Assembly (NCBI GenBank): GCA_030828405.1
Contig: JAURCP010000009.1
Span: 1-50,878 of the forward strand
Length of the DNA stretch: 50,878 nucleotides
From: Thermoplasmatota archaeon
Lineage (GTDB): Archaea > Thermoplasmatota > Poseidoniia > Poseidoniales > Thalassarchaeaceae
Direction: 5' to 3'
Below the pieces are notes generated by a model. It did not search any database. It saw only the letters and a list, made by a program, of their open reading frames with translations, and was not told the origin of the DNA. The number at the start of each line of letters is the position of its first letter. The first letter of the stretch is position 1. This document shows, in pieces, positions 32,859 through 42,157 of this stretch. The translations under genes were made by a program, and so were the position numbers.

Positions 32859-33482
32859 TTACTCTAGGTCAAGTAGATGTCCCATACGCGCCTTCTTTGT
32901 ATTGAGATAGTCTCTATTTGACTCACACAAACCACTGACATGTGAGACTCTATCAGATACTGTGATACCATTATCTCTTAATCCTTTAACCTTCAATGGA
33001 TTGTTGGTCATTAGACGAACGCTAGTTACATTTTTTTTCTTCAACATTGTTGCTGCTATTTCGTAATCCCTGGCGTCTGCAGGTAGACCTAACGCAAGGT
33101 TTGCGTCGAGCGTGTCATAACCTCTATCTTGTAATGCATAGGCTTGAATCTTCGATTCTAAACCAATTCCTCGGCCTTCTTGTCTCAAGTATACAATTGC
33201 TCCAGAACCCTCTTTTTGTATTAATTCCATGGATTTCTTTAACTGTGCTCCACAGTCACATTTCAACGAATGAAAGGCATCTCCAGTCAGGCACTCAGAA
33301 TGAATACGAACTAGAGGATTTACTGATTTTGAAAACCCCTCCACATACAATAGAGCATGTTCCATTCCTCTCTCGTCAGGGGTGACAGCGATTCTAAAGT
33401 TACCACTTTCGGTAGGTAGAAAAGCATCCGATTCTATATTCTTCATCTCTGTGATTTGCAACTTTTTGACTTGAATGGTCAT
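32859..33482 (-). CDS. ribA: GTP cyclohydrolase II
   Basis: A 207-residue stand-alone GTP cyclohydrolase II, the first committed step of riboflavin synthesis. The zinc-binding Cys lie in RIHSECLTGDAFHSLKCDCG (CxxxxxxxxxxCxC), catalytic residues in YLRQEGRGIGL, and LMTNNPLKVKGLRDNG closes the signature. There is no DHBP synthase domain. The start at 33482 has GAGGC seven bases before it; a GTG two codons earlier is less likely. Most archaea are said to use the unrelated GTP cyclohydrolase III, so this looks bacterial in origin. Its position beside the FAD-dependent photolyase, divergently transcribed, may be coincidental. Confidence 0.95.
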   Translation of the reverse strand: MTIQVKKLQITEMKNIESDAFLPTESGNFRIAVTPDERGMEHALLYVEGFSKSVNPLVRIHSECLTGDAFHSLKCDCGAQLKKSMELIQKEGSGAIVYLRQEGRGIGLESKIQAYALQDRGYDTLDANLALGLPADARDYEIAATMLKKKNVTSVRLMTNNPLKVKGLRDNGITVSDRVSHVSGLCESNRDYLNTKKARMGHLLDLE

Positions 33483-33521
33483 AAGCACGCCTCGGCTTAC
33501 TCACTTATGAACTAATGTTTG

Positions 33522-33532
33522 TTTATACCGGT
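33522..33532 (-). promoter_or_regulatory. TATA-like box of ribA
   Basis: On the minus strand CGGTATAAAC is centred about 44 bases before the ribA ATG, predicting a leader of about 17 bases that contains the GAGGC ribosome site. Confidence 0.4.
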
Positions 33533-33577
33533 TATTGAAAACACTTGGTTATATGCTAGTAAGAAGGTGGAAGTACG

Positions 33578-35131
33578 GTGTCCCAGTTGTATTCATCATC
33601 TAAGCTCACAGAATCTCGTGTGTTGACGATGAACGATTGTCAAATAAATAATGACGGGGATTTTATATTATATTGGATGACATCTTGTAGACGATTCTCA
33701 TTTAATGCATCTCTTCAACATGCAGTTAATCTATCAAATCAACTGAAAAAGCCGATACTAGTTGTAGAGGCAGTGTCCATAACACATAAATTTGCTAATG
33801 ATCGAATATTATCTTTTATGGTACAAGGAATTATGGATAATATCGATGAATTCAGTGAAAACTTAGTATCTTACATTCCATGGGTAGAAATCAAACAAAG
33901 AGCGGGAGCAAAAATGTTAGCATCTCTATCTGAAAGGTCTGTTTGTGTGGTAATTGATGATTATCCCACCTACACACCGAGTAAGATTAGAGATGCTGCT
34001 GCAAGAAATCTACAAGTTAGAGTAGATGCTGTAGATTCAAATGGTATCTTTCCGATGAATTGGGCTGAAAAAGAATTTACTACTGCATACTCATTCAGAA
34101 AATATATGCAAAAAAATCTTTTAGATGCTTTTCAAACTATCCCAGAAAAGAATTCTGTTCAACATAGAGAAAATGACATAAGAATTAGTAAAGAAATTAT
34201 TAATAATTTGAAGAAGGATTTTGGGTTTGAGTCGACACCTCTAGAATGGTTATGGAGAGTTGCAGAGGGAGGAGAAATTGGAAATCAAGCAATGGAAGAG
34301 TTTCCAATTGACCACACAGTTCCAGCAGTATCAACTTCAAAAGGTGGGGTTAATCAAGCTAGAATACGTTTGCAAAAATTTCTAAATTACAGGCTTAACA
34401 AGTATAATACAGATAGAAATAATCCCGATAAGCCTGCAGTTAGTGGACTTTCTCCTTGGCTACACTTTGGCCATATATCCTCTTATGAAATAATTCAAAA
34501 TGTATTAACAAAAGAGAATTGGGGGCCTAACTCGTTGAACCATGAAGATACGGGTAAGGGTACAAGAAGTGGGTGGTGGGGTGTTTCTGAATCATCATCA
34601 TCATTTTTAGATCAAATTATTACTTGGAGAGAACTAGGGTTTAATTTTGCACACAACAGAGAAGACCATGCAACTATTGAAACTATTCCTAATTGGGCAA
34701 AATTATCTATGAAAGAACATATTAATGATGATAGAACCATATATTCATTGGAAGAATTAGAAAGAGCAGAAACTCATGATGAGATTTGGAATTCTGCACA
34801 AAGAGAATTACTCCGAACTGGTCAAATGCATAATTACATGAGAATGCTATGGGGAAAGAAAATCCTCGAGTGGTCTCCAAGCCCAGAAATTGCGGCTGAA
34901 AATATGATCTACATTAACGATAAGTGGGCTCTTGATGGAAGAGATCCTAACTCCTACACGGGAATATTCTGGGTACTCGGAAGACATGATAGAGCATGGG
35001 GGCCCGAAAGACCAATATTTGGTAAAGTTAGGTATATGTCTTCAGAATCTGCGTATAGAAAATTAAAATTAAAAAATTATCTTCAAAAATATGCAAAGGA
35101 AGAGAATGTGACTTTGGCAAAGTTCGGGTGA
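33578..35131 (+). CDS. phr: Class II CPD photolyase
   Basis: A 517-residue FAD flavoprotein that uses light to split cyclobutane pyrimidine dimers. An N-terminal Rossmann-like domain (LYWMTSCRRFSFNASLQHAV) is followed by the helical FAD domain with SGLSPWLHFGHIS, then TGQMHNYMRMLWGKKILEW and the class II signature LDGRDPNSYTGIFWVLGRHDRAWGPERPIFGKVRYM. Start is GTG with AAGGTGG nine bases before it; a TATA-like TTATATGC lies about 26 bases upstream, so two initiation modes are possible. An internal ATG at residue 18 is the alternative. It fits life in sunlit water. The next gene follows after four bases. Confidence 0.95.
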   Translation: MSQLYSSSKLTESRVLTMNDCQINNDGDFILYWMTSCRRFSFNASLQHAVNLSNQLKKPILVVEAVSITHKFANDRILSFMVQGIMDNIDEFSENLVSYIPWVEIKQRAGAKMLASLSERSVCVVIDDYPTYTPSKIRDAAARNLQVRVDAVDSNGIFPMNWAEKEFTTAYSFRKYMQKNLLDAFQTIPEKNSVQHRENDIRISKEIINNLKKDFGFESTPLEWLWRVAEGGEIGNQAMEEFPIDHTVPAVSTSKGGVNQARIRLQKFLNYRLNKYNTDRNNPDKPAVSGLSPWLHFGHISSYEIIQNVLTKENWGPNSLNHEDTGKGTRSGWWGVSESSSSFLDQIITWRELGFNFAHNREDHATIETIPNWAKLSMKEHINDDRTIYSLEELERAETHDEIWNSAQRELLRTGQMHNYMRMLWGKKILEWSPSPEIAAENMIYINDKWALDGRDPNSYTGIFWVLGRHDRAWGPERPIFGKVRYMSSESAYRKLKLKNYLQKYAKEENVTLAKFG

Positions 35132-35135
35132 TGAA

Positions 35136-36533
35136 ATGACTAATTATAGACATGAAACTGTTGTAAATGCAGATATTGAATCGACTTTTGATTGGTTTGA
35201 ACATGAAGGCTCTTTTAGAAGATTGATGCCACCTTGGGAAGTTGCAGAAGAAGTTCGGGCAGATGACTCTCTTGAAGTTGGATCTCAAAGAGTGTTCAGA
35301 TTTCCAGCTCCTGGACTACCATTTGTAAACATGACTTGGGTTGCTGAACATACGGCCTATGACAAACCAAACTATTTTGCAGATACAATGGTTAAAGGGC
35401 CTTTTTGGAAATGGGATCATGATCATTACTTGACTGAAAAAGATGGAGTTACAACTGTCGTTGATGATGTAAAATATAGTGTACCATTTGGACCATTCGG
35501 TATGTTAGTTGATAGAATACTTGGAGGAGCATTGGTTACAGGAAGAATATCTTCTATGTTCAAAGCAAGAGAACTGAGATTACAAAGAGATCTGAATGAG
35601 CATAAAAAATATCTTAATGAATCAAGAAAAAGAATCTTAATCGCTGGTTCATCTGGATTGATAGGGACACAATTAGTTGCTTTCTTAGATACTGGCGGAC
35701 ATGATGTATGGAGACTTGTACGAAGGCCGGCTAAAGAAGGAGCAAAAGAACTAAGTTGGAAACCAGATAAAGGTATTCTAAATCCAGAAGATATAGAAGG
35801 TTTTGATGTAATTATACATCTAGGAGGTGCAGGGATTGGTGACAAAAGATGGAGTAAAAAGAGAAAAGCCTTGATTATTAATTCTAGGAAAGATAGCACA
35901 ACATTACTTTCTGACACCATGAGTAAACTGGAGAAAAAGCCTGAAGCATTTATCGTGGCCAGTGCTGTAGGTTACTATGGTAATCGAGGAGATGAAGAAT
36001 TAACAGAAAATAGTGAACCAGGGGAAGGATTCCTGACAGATACAGTAATTCAATGGGAATCATATGCGGATTCTGCAAGAGAAGCTGGTATCAGGGTTAT
36101 TAATACTAGAAACGGTATTGTATTGGCAGCTACAGGTGGAGCTCTAGGACGCATGTTACTTCCCTGGAAAATGGGTGGTGGTGGCCCCCTTGCGGGCGGA
36201 AAACAATGGATGTCATGGATTTCTCTTGATGATGAAATATATGCTATTCATCATTTAATGATGAATCGTGATTGTGAAGGTGCTTACAACTTGACTGCTC
36301 CTAATCCTTGTATGCAGAAAGTTTTCTCAAAGACACTTGGTAAGGTACTCAGACGTCCTGCAATCGCTCCAATACCAGGATTTTCAATGAAAATCTTATT
36401 TGGTGAACTTGCTAAACATCTACTAATTGATGGGCAGAGAGTTTTGCCATACCGACTGGAAGAATCAGGTTATGAATTTATTCATAAAAATCTTGAAGAT
36501 GCCTTAAGAGATTCATTAGGTAAGTGGAGATAG
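35136..36533 (+). CDS. SRPBCC domain fused to TIGR01777-type NAD-dependent epimerase
   Basis: A 465-residue two-domain protein. Residues 1-150 form an SRPBCC (START-like) ligand-binding domain beginning RHETVVNADIESTFDWFEHEGSF. From about 168, an extended SDR of the TIGR01777/YfcH type starts with ILIAGSSGLIGTQL; the typical IHLGGAGIGDKRWS and SAVGYYGNRGDEEL motifs follow, with the catalytic Tyr in VGYYG. This fusion is known in several bacteria, and such genes frequently neighbour photolyase genes, as here (four bases away). Its substrate is unknown. The peroxiredoxin gene begins five bases downstream, so this is an operon. Confidence 0.92.
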   Translation: MTNYRHETVVNADIESTFDWFEHEGSFRRLMPPWEVAEEVRADDSLEVGSQRVFRFPAPGLPFVNMTWVAEHTAYDKPNYFADTMVKGPFWKWDHDHYLTEKDGVTTVVDDVKYSVPFGPFGMLVDRILGGALVTGRISSMFKARELRLQRDLNEHKKYLNESRKRILIAGSSGLIGTQLVAFLDTGGHDVWRLVRRPAKEGAKELSWKPDKGILNPEDIEGFDVIIHLGGAGIGDKRWSKKRKALIINSRKDSTTLLSDTMSKLEKKPEAFIVASAVGYYGNRGDEELTENSEPGEGFLTDTVIQWESYADSAREAGIRVINTRNGIVLAATGGALGRMLLPWKMGGGGPLAGGKQWMSWISLDDEIYAIHHLMMNRDCEGAYNLTAPNPCMQKVFSKTLGKVLRRPAIAPIPGFSMKILFGELAKHLLIDGQRVLPYRLEESGYEFIHKNLEDALRDSLGKWR

Positions 36534-36537
36534 TTGA

Positions 36538-37011
36538 ATGAGAGATACTCATGAATATCTAGTAGATACTAAATTTCCAGAGTTTAACTTGTATGATGAA
36601 AAGAGAGAATTAATTACTAAAGAAGACATAAATGGAAAATGGAGTGTAATATTTTTTTATCCAAAAGATGAATCTCCGGGATGTACTCTACAATCTTGTT
36701 CATTTAGAGATAAGTATGAAGAATTTAATAATCTTGGAGTTCAGATCTTTGGGGTATCTTCTGATTCAGTATCTTCGCATAAAAAATTCAAAGAGAAACA
36801 TAATCTTCAGTATTCTCTGTTGAGCGATAAAGGGGGCATACTTGCAGAATGTTTGAAACTGAAAAAAAATTTAGGTTTTCTTCCTGCCAGAGTTACGTTA
36901 ATTGTTAATCCGGAAGGAATCATAATTTATGCTCATACTAGTCAGCTGGGAGTTACCGGTCATGTAAGAAAAGCACTCAAAGAAATTAAAGTTCGAGAAA
37001 TCAAAATTTGA
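36538..37011 (+). CDS. bcp: Bcp/PrxQ-type peroxiredoxin
   Basis: A 157-residue thiol peroxidase with the canonical active site FFYPKDESPGCTLQSCSFRD: the peroxidatic Cys is in PGC and the resolving Cys five residues later. The conserved GVSSDSVSSHKKFKEKHNLQYSLLSD is present. It detoxifies hydrogen and organic peroxides using thioredoxin-like donors. It closes the photolyase-epimerase operon, which together looks like a light-stress module. It is a paralogue of the peroxiredoxin gene at 32354-32827, which is unusual at its active site. Confidence 0.94.
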   Translation: MRDTHEYLVDTKFPEFNLYDEKRELITKEDINGKWSVIFFYPKDESPGCTLQSCSFRDKYEEFNNLGVQIFGVSSDSVSSHKKFKEKHNLQYSLLSDKGGILAECLKLKKNLGFLPARVTLIVNPEGIIIYAHTSQLGVTGHVRKALKEIKVREIKI

Positions 37012-37026
37012 AATCACTCCAATCAT

Positions 37027-37036
37027 TAAATTATAG
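37027..37036 (+). promoter_or_regulatory. TATA-like box of the cold-shock gene
   Basis: AAATTATAGG is the most TATA-like sequence before the cold-shock gene, centred about 64 bases before its ATG. Transcription would begin near 37058 and give a leader of roughly 37 bases containing AGGT just before the ATG. Confidence 0.35.
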
Positions 37037-37094
37037 GTAATTTTGTTATCTTGGAGTACACTAGTTGAAGTAGTATGGTCAGCGCGTAGGTAAT

Positions 37095-37286
37095 ATGGCT
37101 CAAGGTACAGTCAAGTGGTTTAATCAGAAAAAAGGATTTGGATTTATAGAACAGGAAGATGGTGAAGACCTGTTTGTTCATTATACTCAAGTTGAAGGCG
37201 AAATTAAAGATGGAGACTCTGTTGAGTTTGAAGTTGGAGAAGGTCCTAAGGGTCCAAATGCCATCAACGTCTCTAAAGCAGAGTGA
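37095..37286 (+). CDS. cspA: Cold-shock domain protein
   Basis: A 63-residue cold-shock domain: a five-stranded OB fold that binds single-stranded RNA. RNP1 is KGFGFI near residue 14 and RNP2 is DLFVHYTQ near residue 26; the N-terminus [11 protein letters not shown] is canonical, although FVHYTQ replaces the usual FVHFSAI. It acts as an RNA chaperone. AGGT lies just before the ATG. Such proteins are uncommon in archaea but known in haloarchaea and marine planktonic groups. It is followed by a convergent amidohydrolase gene five bases later. Confidence 0.95.
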   Translation: MAQGTVKWFNQKKGFGFIEQEDGEDLFVHYTQVEGEIKDGDSVEFEVGEGPKGPNAINVSKAE

Positions 37287-37291
37287 TTTAT

Positions 37292-38557
37292 TCAGATTTC
37301 AGAATAATAATCAATCGCAGCATCTTCAATGTCTTTACAGGCCTTGGATTCATCAATAGTTAGAGTTTTTCCGTTTCGGCGAATAGCTTCTCCTCCTACA
37401 AAAACATCTAAGACGTCTCCACCAGAATATATCGTATTAGCAAGGATTCTACGATTATCTCGGCCAATAGGGCGCATACGAATGTCATCAAGATTCCAAG
37501 TAATCCAATCTGTTGAACCTTTAGTGGCTAATTTCCAAGTTTCAATTGGGTCTAGAATTCTCGCATCCCAATGATCATGCCTTTGAACCAAACTCGCTGC
37601 TTTAGATTCAGAACGCATGTCGAGACTATTGTTACTAGCAGCACCATCAGTCCCCAATCTAACATCGACTCCTGCTTCTATCATAGCAGGATAAGAAAGA
37701 GTGCCTCCACAAGCTAATTTTTGGTTAGAAGTAGGACAATGAACTGCATGGGCCTCATGTTTAGCCAATATTCTCATTTCTTTTTTTGTAACCCATCCAC
37801 AATGAGCACAAACAGTATTACCATCTGAAAAGAAATCGAGTGAATCGAGATATTCTATTGGATACATTCCCGTCAGTGAGTGACAATCTGCAACTTCTTT
37901 ACGAGTCTCTGAAGTATGAATACTCAATTTACAATTAGTTTCTTTCGAAACTTCTGAGGCTTTTCTTAGAGTTTCTTCACTGCAAACATAAACTGAATGA
38001 GCGCCTATACCATATGATATTCTATCTGGACGAGATGAACCTTCTTTGATTAGGGACCGCATATGTTTCAATGCATCCCCTGAACCAGGTTTGAAATTTG
38101 GAGTTAAACCATCAGTTATTGGACCACATAATTCCGCTCTTAGACCCGTTTTCGCTAGTGTCTCTCCAATTACTTCAGTGTGAAAATACATATCACAAGC
38201 AAAGGTAGTTCCAGTCGATATCAGTTCTGCCGCTGCTGCACGAGTTCCAATTTCAACAAACTCTGGTGTTAGAAATTTCTCGACAGGAAATATTGATTTT
38301 TCTAACCACTCCATTAATGGAAGCCCTTCTCCCATTCCTCTGTTCAGAACCATGGGTAGATGTGTGTGCCAATTCTGAAAAGAACGAGTAATGAGCCGCA
38401 TTGAACCATCAAATACTTCAATTACATCTTCGTCTCCATTACTTTGAGAAAAACTACCATTTTCATGAAGTAAAAAATCTCCATATTTAACTATACCATC
38501 GTGGTCAATTAATCGAGTATTTGTTACTCTTCTAACACCAACCTCAGATACGAACAT
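37292..38557 (-). CDS. Amidohydrolase family protein, MTA/SAH deaminase-like
   Basis: A 421-residue TIM-barrel metal-dependent hydrolase. Metal ligands are visible in order: HTHLP near 70, IGAHSVY and the following His in SIHTSE, then VCAHCGW and the Asp in LGTDGAASNN. This order, with WLEKSIFPVE and ELISTGTTFACDMYF, matches S-adenosylhomocysteine/5'-methylthioadenosine deaminases and chlorohydrolase relatives, which remove an amino group from an adenosine-type ring. The exact substrate cannot be decided. It is divergent from the helicase gene. Confidence 0.88.
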   Translation of the reverse strand: MFVSEVGVRRVTNTRLIDHDGIVKYGDFLLHENGSFSQSNGDEDVIEVFDGSMRLITRSFQNWHTHLPMVLNRGMGEGLPLMEWLEKSIFPVEKFLTPEFVEIGTRAAAAELISTGTTFACDMYFHTEVIGETLAKTGLRAELCGPITDGLTPNFKPGSGDALKHMRSLIKEGSSRPDRISYGIGAHSVYVCSEETLRKASEVSKETNCKLSIHTSETRKEVADCHSLTGMYPIEYLDSLDFFSDGNTVCAHCGWVTKKEMRILAKHEAHAVHCPTSNQKLACGGTLSYPAMIEAGVDVRLGTDGAASNNSLDMRSESKAASLVQRHDHWDARILDPIETWKLATKGSTDWITWNLDDIRMRPIGRDNRRILANTIYSGGDVLDVFVGGEAIRRNGKTLTIDESKACKDIEDAAIDYYSEI

Positions 38558-38670
38558 GATTGTTCCAAGAGGTCATTTACCGTCAATCTTTGCTTGAAAG
38601 AAAGTGACAATCACTAAAATTAGGACGTGGTAGTCCATACATCTTTATCTTGGACTCTCTAGAGATAATT

Positions 38671-41454
38671 ATGAATAACTTCGGAGAGATTGGTTTCTCT
38701 GGAAAGTTACGTCCTTCGCAATTAGCATCATCAGACATAATTCGTAAACAATTAGATGCAGGCGAAAAAAATCTGCATATTGTAGCGCCTCCAGGTTCAG
38801 GAAAGACAGTTCTTGGACTGTATACTTGGTCTGATCTTGTAAGATTGCCCACTCTTGTTTTAAGCCCTAACTCTGCGATTCAAGCACAGTGGGTAGCTAG
38901 AGCTAAAGAATTGTTCAATTTAGACGGGAAGGAAGATCAAATTCTTACAAATACAAATTCTCCAGGGCTACTAACTTCTCTAACATATCAATCAGTTACT
39001 CTTCCAAAGAGAGATGATAAAAATCTAGATGATGCAGCAATGAAAATATGGATAAATAAACTAATTTCAGAAAATGAAGCAGATAGTGAGGATACTGCTG
39101 AAGCTTGGATTAAAGACTTAGAAGATAATAATAATGATTACTTTAATGATAGATTCAATTCTTATCGGAAACAAGTAAGAGATGATTTTGCTAGTCATGG
39201 TAATGCTTTATGGGTATTGCATGAATCTTCGAAAAAGAACCTAGAAAATCTTGCAAAAACAGGAATTGGCATGATAATCCTTGACGAATGTCATCATCTA
39301 CTCGGACACTGGGGAAGGGTCCTAAGTGAGATAAGAGAATATTTTGGAAATCCAATTGTTTTGGGGCTTACAGCTACACCTCCAGACATAGGTTCTGTGA
39401 GTATTGATGATGGTGAAAGATATAAAGAATTTTTTGGGGAAGTAGATTATGAAGTGCCTGTTCCAGCATTGGTTAGAGATTCGAATTTATCCCCTTATCA
39501 GGACTTAGCTTATTTTGTAAGACCAAACCCTGAAGAGTTGCAATATATTGCTAATGTTGATAAAGAATTTGAAGAATTAATTGAAGAAATTAGTAATGGC
39601 CCTGAAGATACTAGTAATCGTACACCAAAGTTAGATATTTGGTTAACTGAAGTTCTGAGTAAATTATTACTTCCTAGTGGCTCGGTAAAAAATTGGACCT
39701 CTTTTGTTAAAAGAGATGAGAATCTGGCTAATTCTGCTAGACTCTATCTTCTTTACAAAGAAATAGAATTACCGGAAAATGTACCATTCCCCGAACAAAA
39801 ATTAATTGATTTAGATTTAACAAAAAACCAAGTTATGATTACATTATTGGACCGTTATATTAGACATGGCCTTCTTCGTTCAAAAAATGAGAAAGATCAT
39901 GAATTAGCAGAATTGGCTATTCAAAGATTAAGGATGTTGGGGCATCAGATTACTGAAACCGGAATGAGGCCATGTGCGTCGCCTGTAGGGCGTGTAATGG
40001 CATATGCGTCGGCAAAATATGATGCGTTGAGAGATGTCTTAACTGCAGAAATGCAAGCTCTAGGGCCAGACATTAGAGCAGTAATTGTTACTGACTTTGA
40101 GAAAACTTCAGCTACTGCTCTAGTTGAGGGAGTCCTAGATAAAAATGCAGGAGGAGCCATCGCAGCATTCCGTTCACTTCTAATTGATGAGACAACTGAT
40201 CGACTTAATCCAGTTTTAATGACTGGCTCTACAGTATTAGTAGATGATGATTTATGTGAAATAATAATACCGAAATTTAAAGATTGGATTAAAGAAAAAG
40301 AATTAGATATAAAAATCGAATATGTCGAAAAAGAAGGTTATAATGAAATTAGAGGAAGAGGAAATCAATGGAAACCTAGATACTATACTGAGATGATTAC
40401 AGAATTGTTTCAAGAAGGGGTTACAAAATGTCTAGTAGGAACTAGAGGATTACTTGGAGAAGGTTGGGATGCTAGTAGAATTAATGTTCTAATTGATTTG
40501 ACAACAGTAACAACCAGTATGAGCATTAATCAATTGAGAGGACGTTCATTTAGACTTGATAAAAAGAATCCTGAGAAGGTGGCAAATAATTGGGATATTG
40601 TATGCTTAGCAGAAGAATTCAGCAAAGGATTTGATGACTATCATCGTTTCAAGAGAAAGCATTCGAGGCTTTATGGAGTGTGTGACGATAGTGCTATTGA
40701 GAAGGGCGTGGGTCATGTACATGCTGCATTTACCGAAGTGAGACCGGAAGGGATCTCTGAAACTTTGGATGTCTTCAATGAGGAAATGATTCGTAGAGCC
40801 AGAAATAGAGAAAGAACAAGAGAACTATGGAAAATTGGTGAACCTTTCGATGCAGAGCCGAAAGAAGCAATTGAAATGAAAATGAAAGACGGTTTTTCAG
40901 GTGGATGGCCAATATTGAGTACTTCATTTCAAAGACCTGAGTGGAATGATGAATCATTAGTACTCGCAATAGCAACGGCTGTTTCTGGAGCACTAAGAGA
41001 AACGGGAAATTTGGATACAAATCCTACTATTGCATCAGGAGATAGGGGAGGGGGTTGGATGAGAGCATATCTTGAAGACGCTTCAGAAGAAGATTCGAAA
41101 ATATTTACAGAAGCTATGGAACAAGTACTAGGGCCACTAGATAATCCAAGATACATGATTCCAAGACAAGTAAAGATGATTAGTGATACATGGGTTAGTA
41201 AATTACTTCCTGAAGTAATTGGGAAATATTTTAGAACAAAGAAAAAAAGGCTCGCAATGTTTCATTCTGTACCCAAAAAGTTAGCTCAAAATAAAGAAGA
41301 TGCAGCTATTTTCCAAAAACATTGGAACTTCGAAGTAAGCCCGGGGGAAGTAATGTATGGTTACAGTAAACAGGGTAGAGAACGAGTTCGTTGGGCAGTT
41401 GAGAAAAATCTTTCACCAAGAGGAGATTTTCATAGTAAAAGCGTATTTACTTAG
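38671..41454 (+). CDS. SF2 DEAD/DEAH-type helicase, large
   Basis: A 927-residue superfamily 2 ATPase. RecA-like domain 1 has the Walker A APPGSGKT near 39-46, a DECHH Walker B near 205 and TATPP near 234. Domain 2 has GTRGLLGEGWDASRINVLID and the arginine-finger motif QLRGRSFR. About 260 residues separate the domains, and another 250 follow the second; neither region matches a domain I recognise. Such proteins resemble XPB-like or restriction-type translocases. I chose the ATG at 38671; TTG at 38650 is possible. A weak TATA-like TTTATC is 25 bases before the ATG. Its 3' end overlaps the convergent zinc-finger gene by eight bases. Confidence 0.88.
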   Translation: MNNFGEIGFSGKLRPSQLASSDIIRKQLDAGEKNLHIVAPPGSGKTVLGLYTWSDLVRLPTLVLSPNSAIQAQWVARAKELFNLDGKEDQILTNTNSPGLLTSLTYQSVTLPKRDDKNLDDAAMKIWINKLISENEADSEDTAEAWIKDLEDNNNDYFNDRFNSYRKQVRDDFASHGNALWVLHESSKKNLENLAKTGIGMIILDECHHLLGHWGRVLSEIREYFGNPIVLGLTATPPDIGSVSIDDGERYKEFFGEVDYEVPVPALVRDSNLSPYQDLAYFVRPNPEELQYIANVDKEFEELIEEISNGPEDTSNRTPKLDIWLTEVLSKLLLPSGSVKNWTSFVKRDENLANSARLYLLYKEIELPENVPFPEQKLIDLDLTKNQVMITLLDRYIRHGLLRSKNEKDHELAELAIQRLRMLGHQITETGMRPCASPVGRVMAYASAKYDALRDVLTAEMQALGPDIRAVIVTDFEKTSATALVEGVLDKNAGGAIAAFRSLLIDETTDRLNPVLMTGSTVLVDDDLCEIIIPKFKDWIKEKELDIKIEYVEKEGYNEIRGRGNQWKPRYYTEMITELFQEGVTKCLVGTRGLLGEGWDASRINVLIDLTTVTTSMSINQLRGRSFRLDKKNPEKVANNWDIVCLAEEFSKGFDDYHRFKRKHSRLYGVCDDSAIEKGVGHVHAAFTEVRPEGISETLDVFNEEMIRRARNRERTRELWKIGEPFDAEPKEAIEMKMKDGFSGGWPILSTSFQRPEWNDESLVLAIATAVSGALRETGNLDTNPTIASGDRGGGWMRAYLEDASEEDSKIFTEAMEQVLGPLDNPRYMIPRQVKMISDTWVSKLLPEVIGKYFRTKKKRLAMFHSVPKKLAQNKEDAAIFQKHWNFEVSPGEVMYGYSKQGRERVRWAVEKNLSPRGDFHSKSVFT

Positions 41455-42013
41455 CCAAGTTTTCACAAGATTTACAATCAATTCCGATACCTTTGTGTGC
41501 ATCACAGAATCTTTTCCTACAAGTAAAACATCTGAAATCGAATGCATTTACGCTTTTTGAACAATTCACATCACCACAAATGTCTACACTTTGAGGAATT
41601 GGAACTGATGATGAAGGAATTGTAGAATTATTATCTGATTTAACATCCCACCAATTAACTACTTCAGATTGGATGTTAGATTCTAAAACTGGTTCTAGGT
41701 TTAATGCTCTGACTACATGGGGGTGATTGAAGAAATTTTTCGCATGCTCCGGATGAACATTATAGAAATAATAATGAAATTGCTTTATACCTTCTTCGAT
41801 AGTTTGAACTGGCTCTAAACGAGCAATTAATCGATTATATGAAATTTCCATTCTTTTGGTTAATTTACGATTGGGGTCTCTACGAGGATAATCGCTTGAA
41901 TCACGATAGTTAGGAGATTTCCAATCAATCTCGAACACATCAGGCAACCATGCTCCTTGCTTAGCTCTATCACTACCTGCAAATGCCTTTATGATTTTAT
42001 CAAAAAAGCCCAT
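41447..42013 (-). CDS. Protein with C-terminal AN1-like zinc finger
   Basis: A 188-residue protein. The final 45 residues have C..C spacing (CGDVNC, then FRCFTCRKRFCDAHKG and CKSC) like an AN1-type zinc finger, a fold that in eukaryotes accompanies ubiquitin-like stress proteins and occurs in many archaeal proteins. The N-terminal 140 residues, with a short helical start FFDKIIKAFAG and a conserved-looking HYYFYNVHPEHAKNFFNH stretch, are not recognised. It lies between the helicase (convergent, overlapping eight bases) and the GC-rich island that follows its 5' side. A role in protein quality control or nucleic-acid binding is possible. Confidence 0.75.
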   Translation of the reverse strand: MGFFDKIIKAFAGSDRAKQGAWLPDVFEIDWKSPNYRDSSDYPRRDPNRKLTKRMEISYNRLIARLEPVQTIEEGIKQFHYYFYNVHPEHAKNFFNHPHVVRALNLEPVLESNIQSEVVNWWDVKSDNNSTIPSSSVPIPQSVDICGDVNCSKSVNAFDFRCFTCRKRFCDAHKGIGIDCKSCENLAK

Positions 42014-42033
42014 TATTTCACCTTATTTGTTTT

Positions 42034-42131
42034 GGCCATGGCGCTGTCCCGGCGCCATGGCCTTTGGGTTCGTTGTGGTTGATGCGTAGCATCTGCAGTC
42101 ATCGCCGTGAGGCTCCTTCTTTGGGACAACG
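42034..42131. ncRNA. GC-rich structured island, possible RNA element
   Basis: This gap of 144 bases stands out from its AT-rich surroundings. GGCCATGGCGC (42034-42044) pairs perfectly with GCGCCATGGCC (42052-42062). Further on, CGTTGT (42071-42076) pairs with ACAACG (42126-42131), and inside lie GATGC-GTA-GCATC (42081-42093) and GCC-GTGA-GGC (42104-42113), the latter a GNRA tetraloop when read on the plus strand. No protein frame is apparent. It might be an independent small RNA, or the 3' end of the PriS transcript and leader of the zinc-finger gene on the minus strand. The strand is not determined. Confidence 0.4.
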
Positions 42132-42157
42132 CGTCGTCTGAAAACAAGGAGATAAAC

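Noticed and set aside
42060-42115. GGGTTCGTTG near the structured island as a tRNA T-arm
   Set aside because: The flanking bases do not form a T stem, and no anticodon arm or acceptor stem fits.
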